A DNA stretch of 64,000 nt from Dendrolimus kikuchii (GCA_019925095.2 CM034398.1:7331001-7395000); one strand, 5' to 3'. Positions 42,890 to 54,011 are shown, numbered from the stretch's first letter. The notes: a model not told the origin generated them from the letters alone. Numbers and translations: made by a program.

Positions 42890-43250
42890 GGAACAGTGTG
42901 TGTGATGTGACTTGCGGAGACACGTTAGTCACATCCCATTTACCAAACACGTCTATATCAGCCGGTTCGGCGGCGGAGACAGCTGAATCACTCAAGCGGC
43001 GCAAATATGCAACTCTCAGTGAGAATTCTATGTTTGTGCCGTTTGCTGTCGAGACGTTTGGACTGTGGGGTCCCGAGGCCGTGAGCCTCTACCAAAATTT
43101 ATCAAAACGACTCATTAACTCTTCAGGTGATCAGAAGAAGGCTTGTGCTCACCTCGGGAAACGGATCAGTATAGCGATCTAGCAAGGAAACGTAGCCAGC
43201 CTTCAGGGAACCTTACCCATAGAAGACGGTGATCTAGGCTCAGTATTCTT
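42890..43250 (+). pseudogene. family G RT-element C-terminal domain relic
   Basis: CDVTCGDTLVTSHLPNTSIS, AAETAESLKRRKYATLSENS, FVPFAVETFGLWGPEAVSLY, LGKRISIAI, then an in-frame TAG (43180), QGNVASLQGTLPIEDGDL. This pattern (DVT.....L, KY..L.....F.PVA.ET.G..G, RISIAIQRGNAASLLGT) is the C-terminal domain of reverse-transcriptase proteins from mobile elements in many invertebrates. It is one nonsense change from being open over about 115 codons. The 3' end matches 6028-6085. Confidence 0.75.
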
Positions 43251-43376
43251 CTTATAGTCTTGAGGGACTATGGGTAGAATACAATCCAAATAAGTTAACT
43301 TTCCTTTTTTGTATTAGATTATTTATAAACTTCTTCATTGTACTAGCTTATAATTTAAGTAAGAATTGTTTTTTTT

Positions 43377-43556
43377 TTGCCGATTTTTCAATCACCAGAT
43401 AAAAGTTATTTATAGAATAAAGTATAACATGGAAAAATTAAAAATGTCACTCGCATGAATAAAACAGTTGAATGGTTACATTTTTTAATTCACTCAGGTT
43501 ATAATTTATTCGACTAATATCTTTTATCTGATGATTAAAAACTCGACCCTAAGACT
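43377..43556. mobile_element. 170-bp MITE family, copy 1
   Basis: Ends GCCGATTTTTCAATCACCAG and, reversed, GGGTCGAGTTTTTAATCATC; both continue AGATAAAAG. The interior has ATGTCACTCGCATGAATAAA and GGTTATAATTTATTCGAC. Same family as 46428 and 48445. Confidence 0.8.
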
Positions 43557-43559
43557 TTT

Positions 43560-44100
43560 AAAATTTTAATCTAAAGAACGTATGTTTAAATAATAAACTG
43601 AGACAAGATGAGAAGTGGCATCATCTAATCATTTAGAACGATTGTCATTTCTGATATCTTCTACGAAATAGAGCACACATGAAACAAAATATAAATTATT
43701 AGCAGTTTTCTTTATGTCTGTGTAAGCAACATACCGTTAGCCTGTCAAAGAGAATAGCCAAAGTACACTGGTAACGTTATAGGGCGTGTTTTAAACGTCA
43801 CTGCCGTTCTTTTGAATGTTTCTTTAGTCTTTGGACCATATTTTATAGTATATTTTTCACAGACAATTTGATAAGTAACTAGGTTTGTGAAATAGTCACT
43901 ACAAGAACTCCACTATATTAATTCACGGACTATAAAGGGTTCCTTAGAAATTACGAACTTACGATTTAAAGAAAAATCTATGGAATCCTAAAATATTCTT
44001 AATTGGTATTGTATTGGTATTCTATAAATGTCTATATAGTCTGGATTTATGTACGTATTAGATTTATAAATTAGTGTAAGTATGTATATTTAAATTGTAC
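43560..44100. other. AT-rich, no gene
   Basis: No supported feature. Confidence 0.35.
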
Positions 44101-44104
44101 AGTC

Positions 44105-44278
44105 CTATCTTTTTTCTGCTTCACCTACATCGCCAGATCAGTTAAGAATTTGTTTTAAGGTAGGTTGCCTGGAAGATATCACTTTTAGCGATAAGGCCGC
44201 CTGTTGTTTTGCCAAGAAGTATTGTAATTATGCATTTTGTTTTTGTGTTTGTTTATTTTGGTGAACAATAGGTCCTAA
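44105..44278 (+). mobile_element. family F LINE tail, copy 4
   Basis: TCGCCAGATCAGTTAAGAAT, GGTTGCCTGGAAGATATCAC, GCGATAAGGCCGCCTGTTGT and TTATTTTGGTGAACAATAGG. The 3' end is on the right. Confidence 0.75.
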
Positions 44279-44404
44279 ATCGGATTCGTATTACAAAAAT
44301 GATAGGTATCAGAAAAAAGCGCAATTTTATGCTACGTCTTAGGTACACCACACCTACCAGTATGTCTAAACACGTGACAGATTTATTATTCGATACTGGT
44401 TTTA

Positions 44405-44455
44405 TTAAGTAGTTAACGTCGCCTATAGACGTTTGCAACATCAGCAGGGGCCCAA
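44405..44455 (-). mobile_element. family E LINE tail fragment
   Basis: TTAACGTCGCCTATAGACGT and TTGCAACATCAGCAGGGGC correspond to the C-terminal codons and start of the 3' UTR of family E, minus strand. Confidence 0.5.
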
Positions 44456-44459
44456 TTCT

Positions 44460-45660
44460 GCTTCAAAATTTCTCGTTAAAATCGCCGGACACTATCATCT
44501 CAATTGTAGTTTTGCCTGATCTCCGAATTCTGTTTACTCCAACGACGTACCCGTGGCACACCACTCCACTTTTGTAAATATTTTTAAGCGAAAACTCGCG
44601 AAATAAATGTTTAAAATTGTTGATAGCTTTTCAATATTCATTTCGGCTAACGCCATCTAAATCACTTTAATGTATTATTCTTCTGATTTACACAGAACAC
44701 TTGCACAGAACTTATCGTCTCTATACTTGACTGTCACAGAATTACACTCACTTGTATGCGCCACTGCCACCAGGTTTTATGCCTACTTTAAGAACGAGAA
44801 AAAAACAAACAATGGAGGTAGTTAATAGGAAATATCGCTCACATCAGTATTTTAGTAAACAATTCTCATAATGTAATTTCTATCAACGGAAGGGACACAG
44901 AAACTGTTTTACCGGATGTACCGCACACATTAGTATTTCATTAATTAAATTGTTTAAACTATTTGTAAATATCACACAATATTATTATTATCAATTACAT
45001 TTATAACAACAGTACTTTTTATTTTAATTGACATTTATCTATATTTAAAGCATTACTTATTGAATAGTTCTTACAGTAGTAATTTTTTTTCTACAATTAT
45101 TCTGCCGCGACGTTATCGAGAAGATATTGTGGATTTAGTAGAATACGATTTTTTGACACTATCGTAATGGGATCGTATTTTGAATATCTTTGCATATTGA
45201 AATCGGAACTCGCTCATCGCATAAAACACAATTAGCTGAAGGCTTACCGATTGACGCCGATATATTGTGAAAATGTGGTATCACACCGGCCAAGACGGAC
45301 CAAAGAACTGTGATCAAGATAAGGTACTGTTGATAGACTTAAAAAGAGACACGCTTTAAAACCTCAAATCCAGCCAAAACAAATTTTCAAAGCGTAATGA
45401 GGTTAAATCTCTAAATTCCTTATAATTTATCAAACAGGTTTCAGCACCAAAAAAAGCGAGACACAAAGTACCTAGTCATTTAGGTATTTATCTAAGGTTT
45501 TTGTAAAACCGCCTCTAGTGGTTCTTGTTTTGATTTATGGACCATTTTTTTGTTATAAAAGACGCTGCCGTCTTAACTTCCTGATTTATTGCTGTGGTAC
45601 ATCATATAATATTTGATTACAAAACTTTAGTTTGTTACTTATTTATAAAATGGGAATAAA
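44460..45660. other. no gene
   Basis: A+T-rich sequence with no supported feature. Confidence 0.35.
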
Positions 45661-45667
45661 TAACGTT

Positions 45668-46235
45668 AGATGAGATTAGATAACACTTTATTGTCCACGA
45701 AAAATAAATAATTACAAAAAGAAAATGCATAATTACAAGACTTCTTGGAAAAACAACAGGCGGCCTTATCGCTAAAAGCGATCTCTTCCAGGCAACCTAG
45801 AAATTCTTAACTAATCTGGCGATGTAGGTGGCAGAAACATAATAAGAACGTAGAATTTGAATATACATACTTAGACAAATTTATAAATTAAATACGTACG
45901 TAAACCCAGACACATTTATAGTATATCAATATATACGTAATTAACTGAATAAATACATTTATTGACATTATATATGACAAGCATTTTATATTAACATATA
46001 TTACAATAGATAAATAAGTAAATGTTTATTATATTAGACTTATTTATTAAAGACAGATAGTAATTTGAAAGTGAGTTCCGCAAAGTAGGTAACTTTTTGG
46101 CCTCTGACATTAAGAGGCAACGCATTCCAGAGTTGGACAAACTTCTCTGTAAAAGAGTTAATATTATGTTTATTTATCACCAACATTTTTAAAACAAGTA
46201 CAAATATACTTACAGCTGAACATAGCATACATAGT
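45668..46235 (-). pseudogene. family F LINE 3' end with RT C-terminal relic
   Basis: The minus strand from 46228 contains NINSFTEKFVQLWNALPLNV, RGQKVTYFAELTFKLLSVFN and a stop at 46040. F..LWN.LP..VR ... F...L is the last block of CR1/Jockey-type reverse-transcriptase proteins. The 3' UTR follows to the GGCGGCCTTATCGCTAAAAG, CGATCTCTTCCAGGCAACC block and the end AACACTTTATTG at 45672. This copy ties the family F tail to its LINE. Confidence 0.75.
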
Positions 46236-46427
46236 AGTACTTCACTATAAAATTAAATTCGACATGAACATGAGATGAACATTCATTGAAAATTAAACAA
46301 AAAACTTCAAATTAAACAAGAATACAGTGAGATAGGAAAAAAATAAAATAAAATAAAATGTATTTACATAATACATTTTGTATTTAAACAGTCTAAAAGC
46401 AAGACAGAATCATCTTTTGCACACTAG

Positions 46428-46607
46428 GGTCCGATTTTTTAACTATCAGATAAAAGTTATTCTATAAAATAAAACACAACATAGGAAAAATAAAACTGAC
46501 AGTCGCATGAATAAAACAAGTGAATTTTCACTTTTGAATTTAAGCATGTTATAATTTATTTGACTGATAACTTTTTATCTGATGATTGAAAAATCGGCCC
46601 ATAGTCA
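46428..46607. mobile_element. 170-bp MITE family, copy 2
   Basis: GGGTCCGATTTTTTAACTAT at the left; reversed right end GGGCCGATTTTTCAATCATC. The CAGATAAAAGTTAT arms and CGCATGAATAAAAC interior match the other copies. Confidence 0.82.
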
Positions 46608-46609
46608 TA

Positions 46610-46960
46610 TTTACCCTCAATTATGGAATAATTAACTTGTTCTTTCTATGTGTTAGATATTTTCAGCTAGTGACAATAGTGGCTGGAAGTTCATATCGGT
46701 GATATTATAGTACAATCGGCTTGGAGTAGCATGGCAGAGGAATTCCATGGTATTAGTGTACGCTACTTATAAGTGACTGATCCGAGAGTGTGTGGCTAGT
46801 GTGTAGCTAGTGGTAATAGCAAACGGCTTTGTTCCGGTTTTAGTCACTGTGTGTAGGTACACTAACTACTACAAAGAAAAAATGATTTCCAATCTCATTT
46901 ATAATAACTTACATTAGAAAATAAATCTTTTCTTATTTCATGCTCTTGTATGTTTTTCAA
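46610..46960. other. no gene
   Basis: No supported feature. Confidence 0.35.
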
Positions 46961-46964
46961 AGTT

Positions 46965-47345
46965 CTTAGTCGTCCGGTCATTCTCTATCTTTTCTTTCAT
47001 CTTCTCCCAATTATTTGAGGTCTGCACAATCATCCTGCATCATCATATCATCCTTCACATAATCCATCCATCTCATTTTTGGTCTACCTTTATGTTTGTA
47101 CCAATCAATCTTGCAGTTTACCTACCATTCTTTTTGTCACGTGACTTTCGTCCTTCCTCATTACATGCCCATACCACCCTTAGTATTCTTCCTCTCAATT
47201 TTTCAGTTATAGATGCAACTTTCAAAGGTCCCCATATGTACTTATTTTTTCTATTTTTGCAATCTTGTCCAGTCATTCTTTGGCTTCTATATCTTACTTT
47301 ACAACGTCCAGGCCTCTGTTTGTATATTTTGCACAAACATTATAA
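46965..47345 (-). pseudogene. family C RTE-like C-terminal relic, copy 1
   Basis: Minus-strand pieces: SQRMTGQDCKNRKNKYIWGP, LKVASITEKLRGRILR, then in a shifted frame YGHVMRKDESHVTKRM. This is the standard RTE C-terminal order (K.RN..IRG.LKVA.I.EKLR..RL.WYGHVMR.DE). Downstream TGGATTATGTGAAGGATGAT matches 60.56 kb. Several frameshifts. Confidence 0.7.
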
Positions 47346-47384
47346 TTTGTTTACTTATATAGGTACATATACACATATCCGTTT

Positions 47385-47520
47385 GGAGTGCTTTTTACCT
47401 GACCTTCTCTCATAACATCGGCAATTAGGTCGCGGTAAGTGCGTCGCGGTATACCAACACCAACTCTTCCATTTGTATAAATTTCATACTCGTTTTGTAA
47501 ACCTCCTTTTACACCCATTA
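47385..47520 (-). pseudogene. family B RTE-like relic, copy 3
   Basis: Minus strand: GRVGVGIPRRTYRDLIADVM then REGQVKS. Same block as SRVGAGRPRRTHHEQIEDIL at 32.37 kb. Directly upstream (minus sense) of the family C relic, so either two elements meet here or a chimeric older element is present. Confidence 0.6.
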
Positions 47521-47584
47521 CAGGCTCAAACGTAACACCTTATTTATTTGTTACTAGGTTTACCCGCTACTATGTTAACAAGAG

Positions 47585-47818
47585 ACTTTTTTTTATAACT
47601 GGCAGATAAACACACATACATTGTATATATAATAAATATAGTTAATAGATATATATCGGACCATCTTTAGGGTCCATCCCAGACTCCCAGAACATATCTT
47701 GGTAAAGTTTGTTTACAAAATTTACCATGCCGGGAAGTGAACCCGGTTTCTCTGCGTTGCAGTGCGCTAGACCGAGAAATGCTTAGGCCACCCAACCACA
47801 GAGGCCGATTAACTTTAT
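47585..47818 (-). mobile_element. SINE-S, tRNA-derived, copy 1
   Basis: Minus strand head CGGCCTCTGTGGTTGGGTGG (A box region), then ACTGCAACGCAGAGAAACC and GGGTTCACTTCCCGG (B box region), resembling a Ser/Leu-type tRNA. The body follows to ATAATATTGTATGTGTG-like sequence at 47590-47640. Confidence 0.7.
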
Positions 47819-47889
47819 ATGCATATCTTCTGAAAATTGCAACATATCCATATTTAATATATAGGTATATATGTAAACATAATGCTGCT

Positions 47890-48130
47890 CTGTAAATTAG
47901 CAAGCTGAAGTGGGCCGGCCACGTTTGTCGTAGGATTGATGGCCGATGGAGCAGACCTTAAGACCGCATCTCGACAAACGTAGTGTAGGACGCCCTCCAG
48001 CCCGATGGACCGACGATTTGCGCGAGGTCGCCGATGGAGGCTAGATGAGAACAACGGAGGGATAGCTGGCACAAATTTGGGGAGGCCTACGTCCAGCAAT
48101 GGACAACGGTTGGATGATGACGACGAATGC
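47890..48130 (+). mobile_element. family D RTE 3' end, copy 3
   Basis: GCAAGCTGAAGTGGGCCGGC, CGTAGTGTAGGACGCCCTCC, CGATGGACCGACGATTTGCG, GGGGAGGCCTACGTCCAGCA and the end TTGGATGATGACGACGAATG. Corresponds to the last 75 codons (KLKWAGHVCRRIDGRWSR) and 3' end of family D. Confidence 0.75.
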
Positions 48131-48444
48131 TGGTGTTAAGCGGATCAACCAAATTGAAACAATTTGCATAAAAGGTACAGAACTGAAAGGACACAACGGT
48201 ACTCAGTGACATTGAATGATTCGAGATTATGTTTATATGTATCACCTTGGTTGATTAATCGAAATTGAAAGACAGACAAACTGTCTAATATCCGCTTTGG
48301 GCCGTTTTGAAGCAGATTCAACACAAACTTTCAGCTAGAATGATGTATAAAAAATCCTCACTTAGTATAAATATTAGGTAATTTTCACTTAAGTTTTACG
48401 ATATATTTAGAAATATATACTTCAGACACTTCAATTTTATTTGG

Positions 48445-48612
48445 GGGCGATTTTTCAATCACCAGATAAAAGATATTCATATAACATGGATAAATTAAAA
48501 ATGTCAGTTGCATGAATAAAACAGTCGAATTGTTTCACTTTTGAATTAATTCAGGTTATAATTTATTCGACCGATAACTTTTATCTGACGATTTGAAAAT
48601 CGACTCTTAAGC
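48445..48612. mobile_element. 170-bp MITE family, copy 3
   Basis: GGGGGCGATTTTTCAATCAC at the left and, reversed, GAGTCGATTTTCAAATCGTC at the right; AGATAAAAG in both arms and ATGTCAGTTGCATGAATAAA inside. Confidence 0.82.
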
Positions 48613-48614
48613 TC

Positions 48615-49620
48615 CTAAGGCTCCTTGGCATTAAGAGAGATAAACATTAGATAAATCGCCTCTTTACATCAATAATGTGCACATTTTAGACAAGTTTTTT
48701 TAATCTTCAAAAAATAATTGTATCGAAACGAAGAACCTTCTTTGTCCATCTACAATGTATTTTAAAAGATAATACTTTATTCGTTTTGATATTTTTTTTT
48801 TAGGTTAAAAAACTGTTTTCTAAATTTTCAATTTTTGAGATAACACATTATTGAAACAAATATTTTCGTGTTACATTTCGTTTACCTACCTGCTATTAGG
48901 CGATATTCCTTTAACGGACTATAACGTAATTCTGTTAATCATGTCGAGTTGCCTACGGGTGATAAATGTGATAGGTGACAACACCACTGGGGCAACTAGA
49001 AGCAATTTCGTGTTTCATTGTTCTGTTTTTGTGTAACATTTGTTAGCGCAAGTTAGGATTAATTTTCTTGTATAAGATGAATAAAATAATATCAAGCAAC
49101 CAGAGAAGGTTGCGGTTAAGACTTGAATGCTAGAATAATTGCATAAAAAATATTTTTTGTGTAGTATATTTACAAAAAATAATTAACAATATAAATATGT
49201 TTCTTCGTAGATTATTATGTTTATTGATTAAATAAATTTCAAATTACGATAGTATTTTCTTCAGGATCAAACATTTCTATCGCGTCAGTGCCGTAAATAG
49301 AGCAGTGCCACCGGTGCCCAGGCACAGGGCGTAGACTCTGGGGGGCGCAAAAATGGCCAGACCAGGCTGGACTATTGTTTTTTCGGTTTGCTCCTGATAA
49401 GTTCCCGCTGAGCCCCTAGTGCTCGATTCCAACACACATGTATCTATATGCTAGAGTATCATCAAAAACGCCTTTAAAAGAGGACAACATCGCGCTCATT
49501 TCTTTTGGCGAAAGACGAGCGTATTTGTGTTCTAGTTCTTTAAAAAAATAGATTTTCTTCCAAAATATTAAATAATTGGTCCACCAACACCACGGTCCTT
49601 GTGCGTTGTATTATCACCCT
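48615..49620. other. no gene
   Basis: Mostly A+T-rich. 49290-49380 has a G+C-rich phrase (GCCACCGGTGCCCAGGCACA) that may be an element fragment but has no partner here. Confidence 0.35.
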
Positions 49621-49627
49621 GAATGAT

Positions 49628-49940
49628 TTTTTTTTATTGCAGGATATCAGCAGACAGGCAGACGGCCCCCTTGATGGAAAGCGGTTACCATCGCCTATGG
49701 ACATTTACACCACCAAAGTTGCTACAAATGCGCTGCTGCTCTCTTAAGGGAGACTGGAACCTGGTCACTAATGCCGGGACACAACTCAAGGTTCTTATGG
49801 CGACATACTTTAGACCAGGGGTGGTAGCCATCCAGTCGGGTAAATGCCCTACCACCTGGCTGTGGGTTGTTAAGTCGCCTCTTACGACAGGCCGCTCGGC
49901 CGCAGGAAATTGTATTCTTTCTTCGTTCCTGCACGGATAG
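49628..49940 (-). mobile_element. SINE-J, full-length copy 6
   Basis: Minus-strand element: CTATCCGTGCAGGAACGAAG at the 5' end (49940), full SINE-J order, 3' end CTGCAATAAAAAAAAATC at 49628. Very similar to 9.6 and 19.3 kb. The 70-96 codon frames across it are shared SINE sequence and not host genes. Confidence 0.87.
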
Positions 49941-50166
49941 AAATAAATAGATAGAAATAAAGTAGGCCTATACATACCATTGCTCTAGCTAGGCTACATA
50001 TAATATTTAAAAAAAAACAAACGAACAATTATAGAAGCTCGCATAGGGCGCATAAAAGGCTATTCACGGTACTGCATCGTGTATGGAAATAGAATTCACT
50101 TCAGACTGTGTAGTTTATAAACTTAGGAAGCATAAAAAGTATATTGTACTAATTATTGTTTGAAAA

Positions 50167-50282
50167 TGTGAAATTATGAATGTCAAAGAAGCAAGTGAGG
50201 TGTGTAAGAATAAGCCTGAATGGCGCTCTGTTGTTCGTGCCTACCCCGAAAAGGAACTGGCGTGAAGTTATGTATGTATGTA
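50167..50282 (+). mobile_element. family A RTE-like retrotransposon, 116-bp stub
   Basis: Starts within MNVKEASEVCKNKPEWRSVV and ends with the stop and the TATG tail. Perfect 13-bp duplication TATTGTTTGAAAA at 50154-50166 and 50283-50295. Confidence 0.87.
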
Positions 50283-50299
50283 TGTATTGTTTGAAAAGT

Positions 50300-50985
50300 A
50301 ATTAAAGTCATTTCTTGCATAATATTTTAAAAGTAAAAGGATAAGATCTTATTTTAACACTTGTTCTTTTGTATGTACAAATATTAGAATTTACTGTAAA
50401 ATGTGTTCACTCCTCATATTGTTTACTACTTTATCATGGTGAAGAATTTAAAGTTATTCTACTATGGTGATCTTGGACCACTTTCTCTAAATCAGCGTGA
50501 TATAATATTAAAAACAGCGTTCGAATGTGAATGTGTATATCATATCTAGACAATGTCCATCTTCTGTACCAGATCTCTAAAACTATGTAATGTTGTGTAA
50601 TAAAGGTTTAATAATAATAAATTAGCGAAAAAAATGCAAGCTTTAAATAATTTTTGAATAATTTAATATCAGGCAGCTAGGGTCCTTAATGAAGACTACA
50701 CATTCAGTGTTATTTAATTTAAAACAGCATATTTTATTTTTGTAAATTAAAAACATTGTTAACACGTTTTGGGCACTGTGAATAAATTAGGGTGAAAGGG
50801 CCAAACGTTGACCTTTGTGTTAAGTGGCACGAATATAATAAAGTTAAAAAATCCAACAGGATTATACTGTAGGATTACATATGGCTGTATTTTAATTTTT
50901 AATAGACAACCTGCAATTGTTCCGCGTTAAATATTTTATAAAGATTAAAGAAGGATTTGTTATTTTGTTACCGTTGCGTTCAGTG
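50300..50985. other. AT-rich, no gene
   Basis: No supported feature. Confidence 0.35.
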
Positions 50986-50989
50986 CGGG

Positions 50990-51425
50990 GTGACTTAATT
51001 TAAATATGATAATAGCGACACCTCGTTTGCGACTGCGGCAACCAAGGCCAGACCTTCTTGCTTGCCTTAGCTAGCCTGCACGGAGTGGAGATAGCTAGAG
51101 CAAAGACTCAAGCTCCAGGGGTGGAATTGATAAATGGCATAACGTCGGAAGTAGCTTCGGTGAAACTGCAGCCCACCTCTCTACACTCCTTAGAAACTCA
51201 CACCCATGTTGCCCCTCGCCAATCTTATACGGCTCGATATTTTTGGGGTTCATGCAGGATGTGGCGATTCACCGTTTGCCTATTTTTTCCATGTCCCCGA
51301 ACATTGTGACGAGCAGGCGCCATAGTCCCCATATCCAAGATTTCTAGTACCACAAGCAGTTTCATCCTAATAGCCCGGTACGTTCTCATTTCCTACAATA
51401 GTCCTTACACTAGCCGGGGCTTATC
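50990..51425. repeat. G+C-richer unclassified element relic
   Basis: Balanced composition with an open 83-codon plus frame (51058-51309) and broken minus frames (GTMAPARHNVRGHGKN). The phrasing resembles a retroelement non-coding or coding relic, but I cannot assign it. It ends shortly before a solo LTR but lacks LTR-retrotransposon motifs. Confidence 0.35.
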
Positions 51426-51507
51426 CTTGGGTATATTTTTATATGACAGGGATAATTGCTGGTCAGTGTCACGCCACATTTACATTAAATTTGTCAAGAA
51501 ACATCTG

Positions 51508-51540
51508 TTTGCCTTCTCGACCATGAGAAGGCAAACACGT
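51508..51540. repeat. small hairpin
   Basis: GTTTGCCTTCTC and GAGAAGGCAAAC are perfect 12-bp arms with a 6-bp loop GACCAT, about 45 bp before the solo LTR. Confidence 0.8.
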
Positions 51541-51585
51541 AGATGCCTCTTCTGCTTGCCTTGTGGTCTTCAGAGACATACATAT

Positions 51586-52107
51586 CGTTACAACTTAGAC
51601 CCCGTCAAAGACAAATTCGACGTACAGATCTGTAAAAGCACATTTTATGACCAGTCCGCATTTGAACTAGTTGTAATTATTTTATGATCGTCTTCTTTTG
51701 TTCACTTATTTATTGGCATATGTTTCTAGTTATTGTGGAGAACAGCTTATTGTTATATTGTACTCGTTTACGGCCGCTTGCAGGCTGCATCATTAGCCAG
51801 GTATTGCGGATTAAAATTACAAGCTAATTCTAGGAAATTGTGTCGACGTTGCCGGACGGGCACATTTGCATTTGTGAAGTATAAAACGACGGCCTGATTG
51901 AGAGGAGTCAGTTGAGTTACAACTACGACACGGGCGTGACAAGTTCACTACATTCGGAGATCTAATCGTGACGGACTTTGCGCGTTTTATTGTATTACGA
52001 CACTCTGCATGTTGTGTTCGGTTATATTTATACATGTGTTTTACGTGTTTGAATAGTTCTAATAAACCCTAATGGCATTTTAGTTCGAGTCCCGTTAACT
52101 CGTAACA
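51586..52107 (+). mobile_element. solo LTR, copy 2 (522 bp)
   Basis: Start CGTTACAACTTAGACC (first T changed to C), end AACTCGTAACA. The 4-bp duplication ATAT (51582-51585 and 52108-52111) is perfect. TATA box in AGTATAAAACGACGG at about 51880; AATAAA at about 52064. No internal retroelement sequence on either side. Confidence 0.88.
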
Positions 52108-52109
52108 AT

Positions 52110-52700
52110 ATTATATGATAAAAACAAACAAATGTGTCTGTTTGTGTACGCTAATCTCTTATATTTATCCATACAGTTTAAGAAAATTTGTGAATCTGTA
52201 GTTAAGTATTTAAGTAAATATTACAACGAGTAGCTATTTACATGACATGACAATTATATCCGTATGCCATTTCGGCCAAAATTGCTATGGAACCCTATAA
52301 AAAGAAACCGAGTCAACGACGTAGACGATAACTTACTGATATTATGGGAAAATTCGGTGGGATTATACGAGGTAATATTTTTATTATAATCTGAATAATA
52401 AAATGGAGAGAATGGTTCGAAAATCCCCATAAAAGTATTTGCAGTCGTATATTTGCGTTTGTGCTACTTAATGGGTTTTTAAGATTCTGTGGCCATTTTA
52501 ACAAAAGCGAAACCCTTATGACTTGCGATATCTCATTGTTTTTAGTATATTAAGAGCCGCTTGCGTAACGATCGCCTTTAAATAAAATAAAATAATTATA
52601 TTAAATTGCCTAAATACGTTTTACACAAAACGTAGGTATTGACAGTTCTTTAAACATATTTAGCGTCAAATTTTGCGTTGTGCAAGACACTAATTGTATT
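52110..52700. other. AT-rich, no gene
   Basis: No supported feature. Confidence 0.35.
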
Positions 52701-52704
52701 TAAG

Positions 52705-52804
52705 GGTGTTAAATATATCACAGGAATGTACCATTCGCTCTGTTATCAGGCCGTTAGTAACAGCCAAGCATAAGGCTAGCGCATTTATAGGATGTTTCAA
52801 ATAT
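52705..52804 (+). pseudogene. family H LINE relic, part before the insertion
   Basis: TGTACCATTCGCTCTGTTAT, ... AAGGCTAGCGCATTTATAGG and ATGTTTCAAATAT. It continues across the inserted family A copy into 53149 onward. Confidence 0.55.
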
Positions 52805-53136
52805 ACATATACATACATACATAACTTCACGCCAGTTCCCTTGCGGGGTAGGCACGAACAACAGAGTGCCATTTAGGCTTATTCTTACACACCTCACTTG
52901 CCTCTTTGACATTCATAACTCTTGTCATGCAAGCTCGTCTGTTATTAAGGCTCCTGACATCACCTTCTGCTAGTACACGATCAATTTGATCATGGAAGGT
53001 GTGTCGTGGCCTTCCACGACTTCTGCATCCATCCACTTTTGCATTGTATATCTGTTTAGTCATTCTTTCATCATGCATTCTTTCCACATGCCCGAACCAC
53101 CGGAGCATTCCTTTCCTTACCTTCACCCCGACACTC
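52805..53136 (-). mobile_element. family A RTE-like retrotransposon, 332-bp copy
   Basis: The minus strand encodes KVRKGMLRWFGHVERMHDER through PARELA with a (CATA)n tail. Flanked by TGTTTCAAATAT at 52793-52804 and 53137-53148 (12 bp, the first T possibly shared with the element). Inserted in a family H LINE. Confidence 0.9.
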
Positions 53137-53670
53137 TGTTTCAAATATGCTGCTACTAAATGCTGGAATGATATTCCTCCACCCATAAGAGACCTGAAAA
53201 CAATACATTATTTCAAATTTCATTATAAGAGAAACCTAATTAGTTACAAAATATTTATATATTTATTGCATGCATAGATCTACAAATATAATACTATACA
53301 AATTAATAAATGATAAATTTATTTATAAAGTTTATTATGTTATTTGGCCTGAATTTGATTTGATCATTGTACTTTTGTTTACCACATGTTTCATGTGTAA
53401 CATATTGTGTATTTGATAAGTCCTCTATTTAGGTTACTTCAATTTTTTAGGTACTTATTTTTTGTGTTTTTTTTATATGTTGATTGTAATTTAATTTTAT
53501 TTAACTTGCTTTTACCGTGGGTCACATGACTTTGTAATTAAGGAGGTGGGCACTGAAAATCAGTGCTGTGTCGGACTATGTTTCGGCACAGCAAAAAACT
53601 GAGTGCCAACCTCATTTCGCGAATTGCGGCACACAATTTCAATGTTATTATTATTATTATCTTTCTTTCT
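53137..53670 (+). pseudogene. family H LINE C-terminus and 3' UTR
   Basis: Reads YAATKCWNDIPPPIRDLKTI, HYFKFHYKRNLISYKIFIYL and a stop at 53275. The pattern W..IPP.IR.L.....FK...K..L is the C-terminal end of CR1/Rex/L2-like reverse-transcriptase proteins. The 3' UTR includes GCACTGAAAATCAGTGCTGT, a small hairpin, and GAATTGCGGCACACAATTT, and ends in TTATTATTATTATTA near 53660. Confidence 0.7.
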
Positions 53671-53674
53671 AAAT

Positions 53675-54010
53675 ACGTTTTGTGTTTCTTAAATAAATTT
53701 AACCCACCTTAAGCAAGCTGCCCTCATATGAATAGTTTTAAATAAATACTTAAATTTAAATAAATTCTTTAATTCTTTGAATTCTTTACTTAAATTAATT
53801 ATTTAATTGAATTTGTTATTTTCGTTCATTTGTCTTAACATGTCACAATCATTTTTCTCAGAAACTAAAAAAAACCTAGAAAAGAGTGAAAATTATATGG
53901 ATTTGCCATACTTCATTGCACTGAGGATGGATTTTTTCCTAATATAATAGATGTGGCGATTTAAACTTTAAATGAAAATGTCGTCAAAAATATTTTTGAG
54001 GACATTTTCA
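53675..54010. other. AT-rich, no gene
   Basis: No supported feature. Confidence 0.35.
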
Positions 54011-54011
54011 T

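Noticed and set aside
44450..44580. MITE suggested by GGGGCCCAATTCTGC
   Set aside because: No matching inverted end or second copy could be found.
47092..47415. 107-codon plus frame with hydrophobic segments
   Set aside because: It is antisense to the family C RTE relic.
50990..51585. Internal region of the LTR retrotransposon next to the 51.6-kb LTR
   Set aside because: A perfect ATAT duplication directly flanks the LTR on both sides, so the neighbouring G+C-rich sequence is host flank and not element interior.
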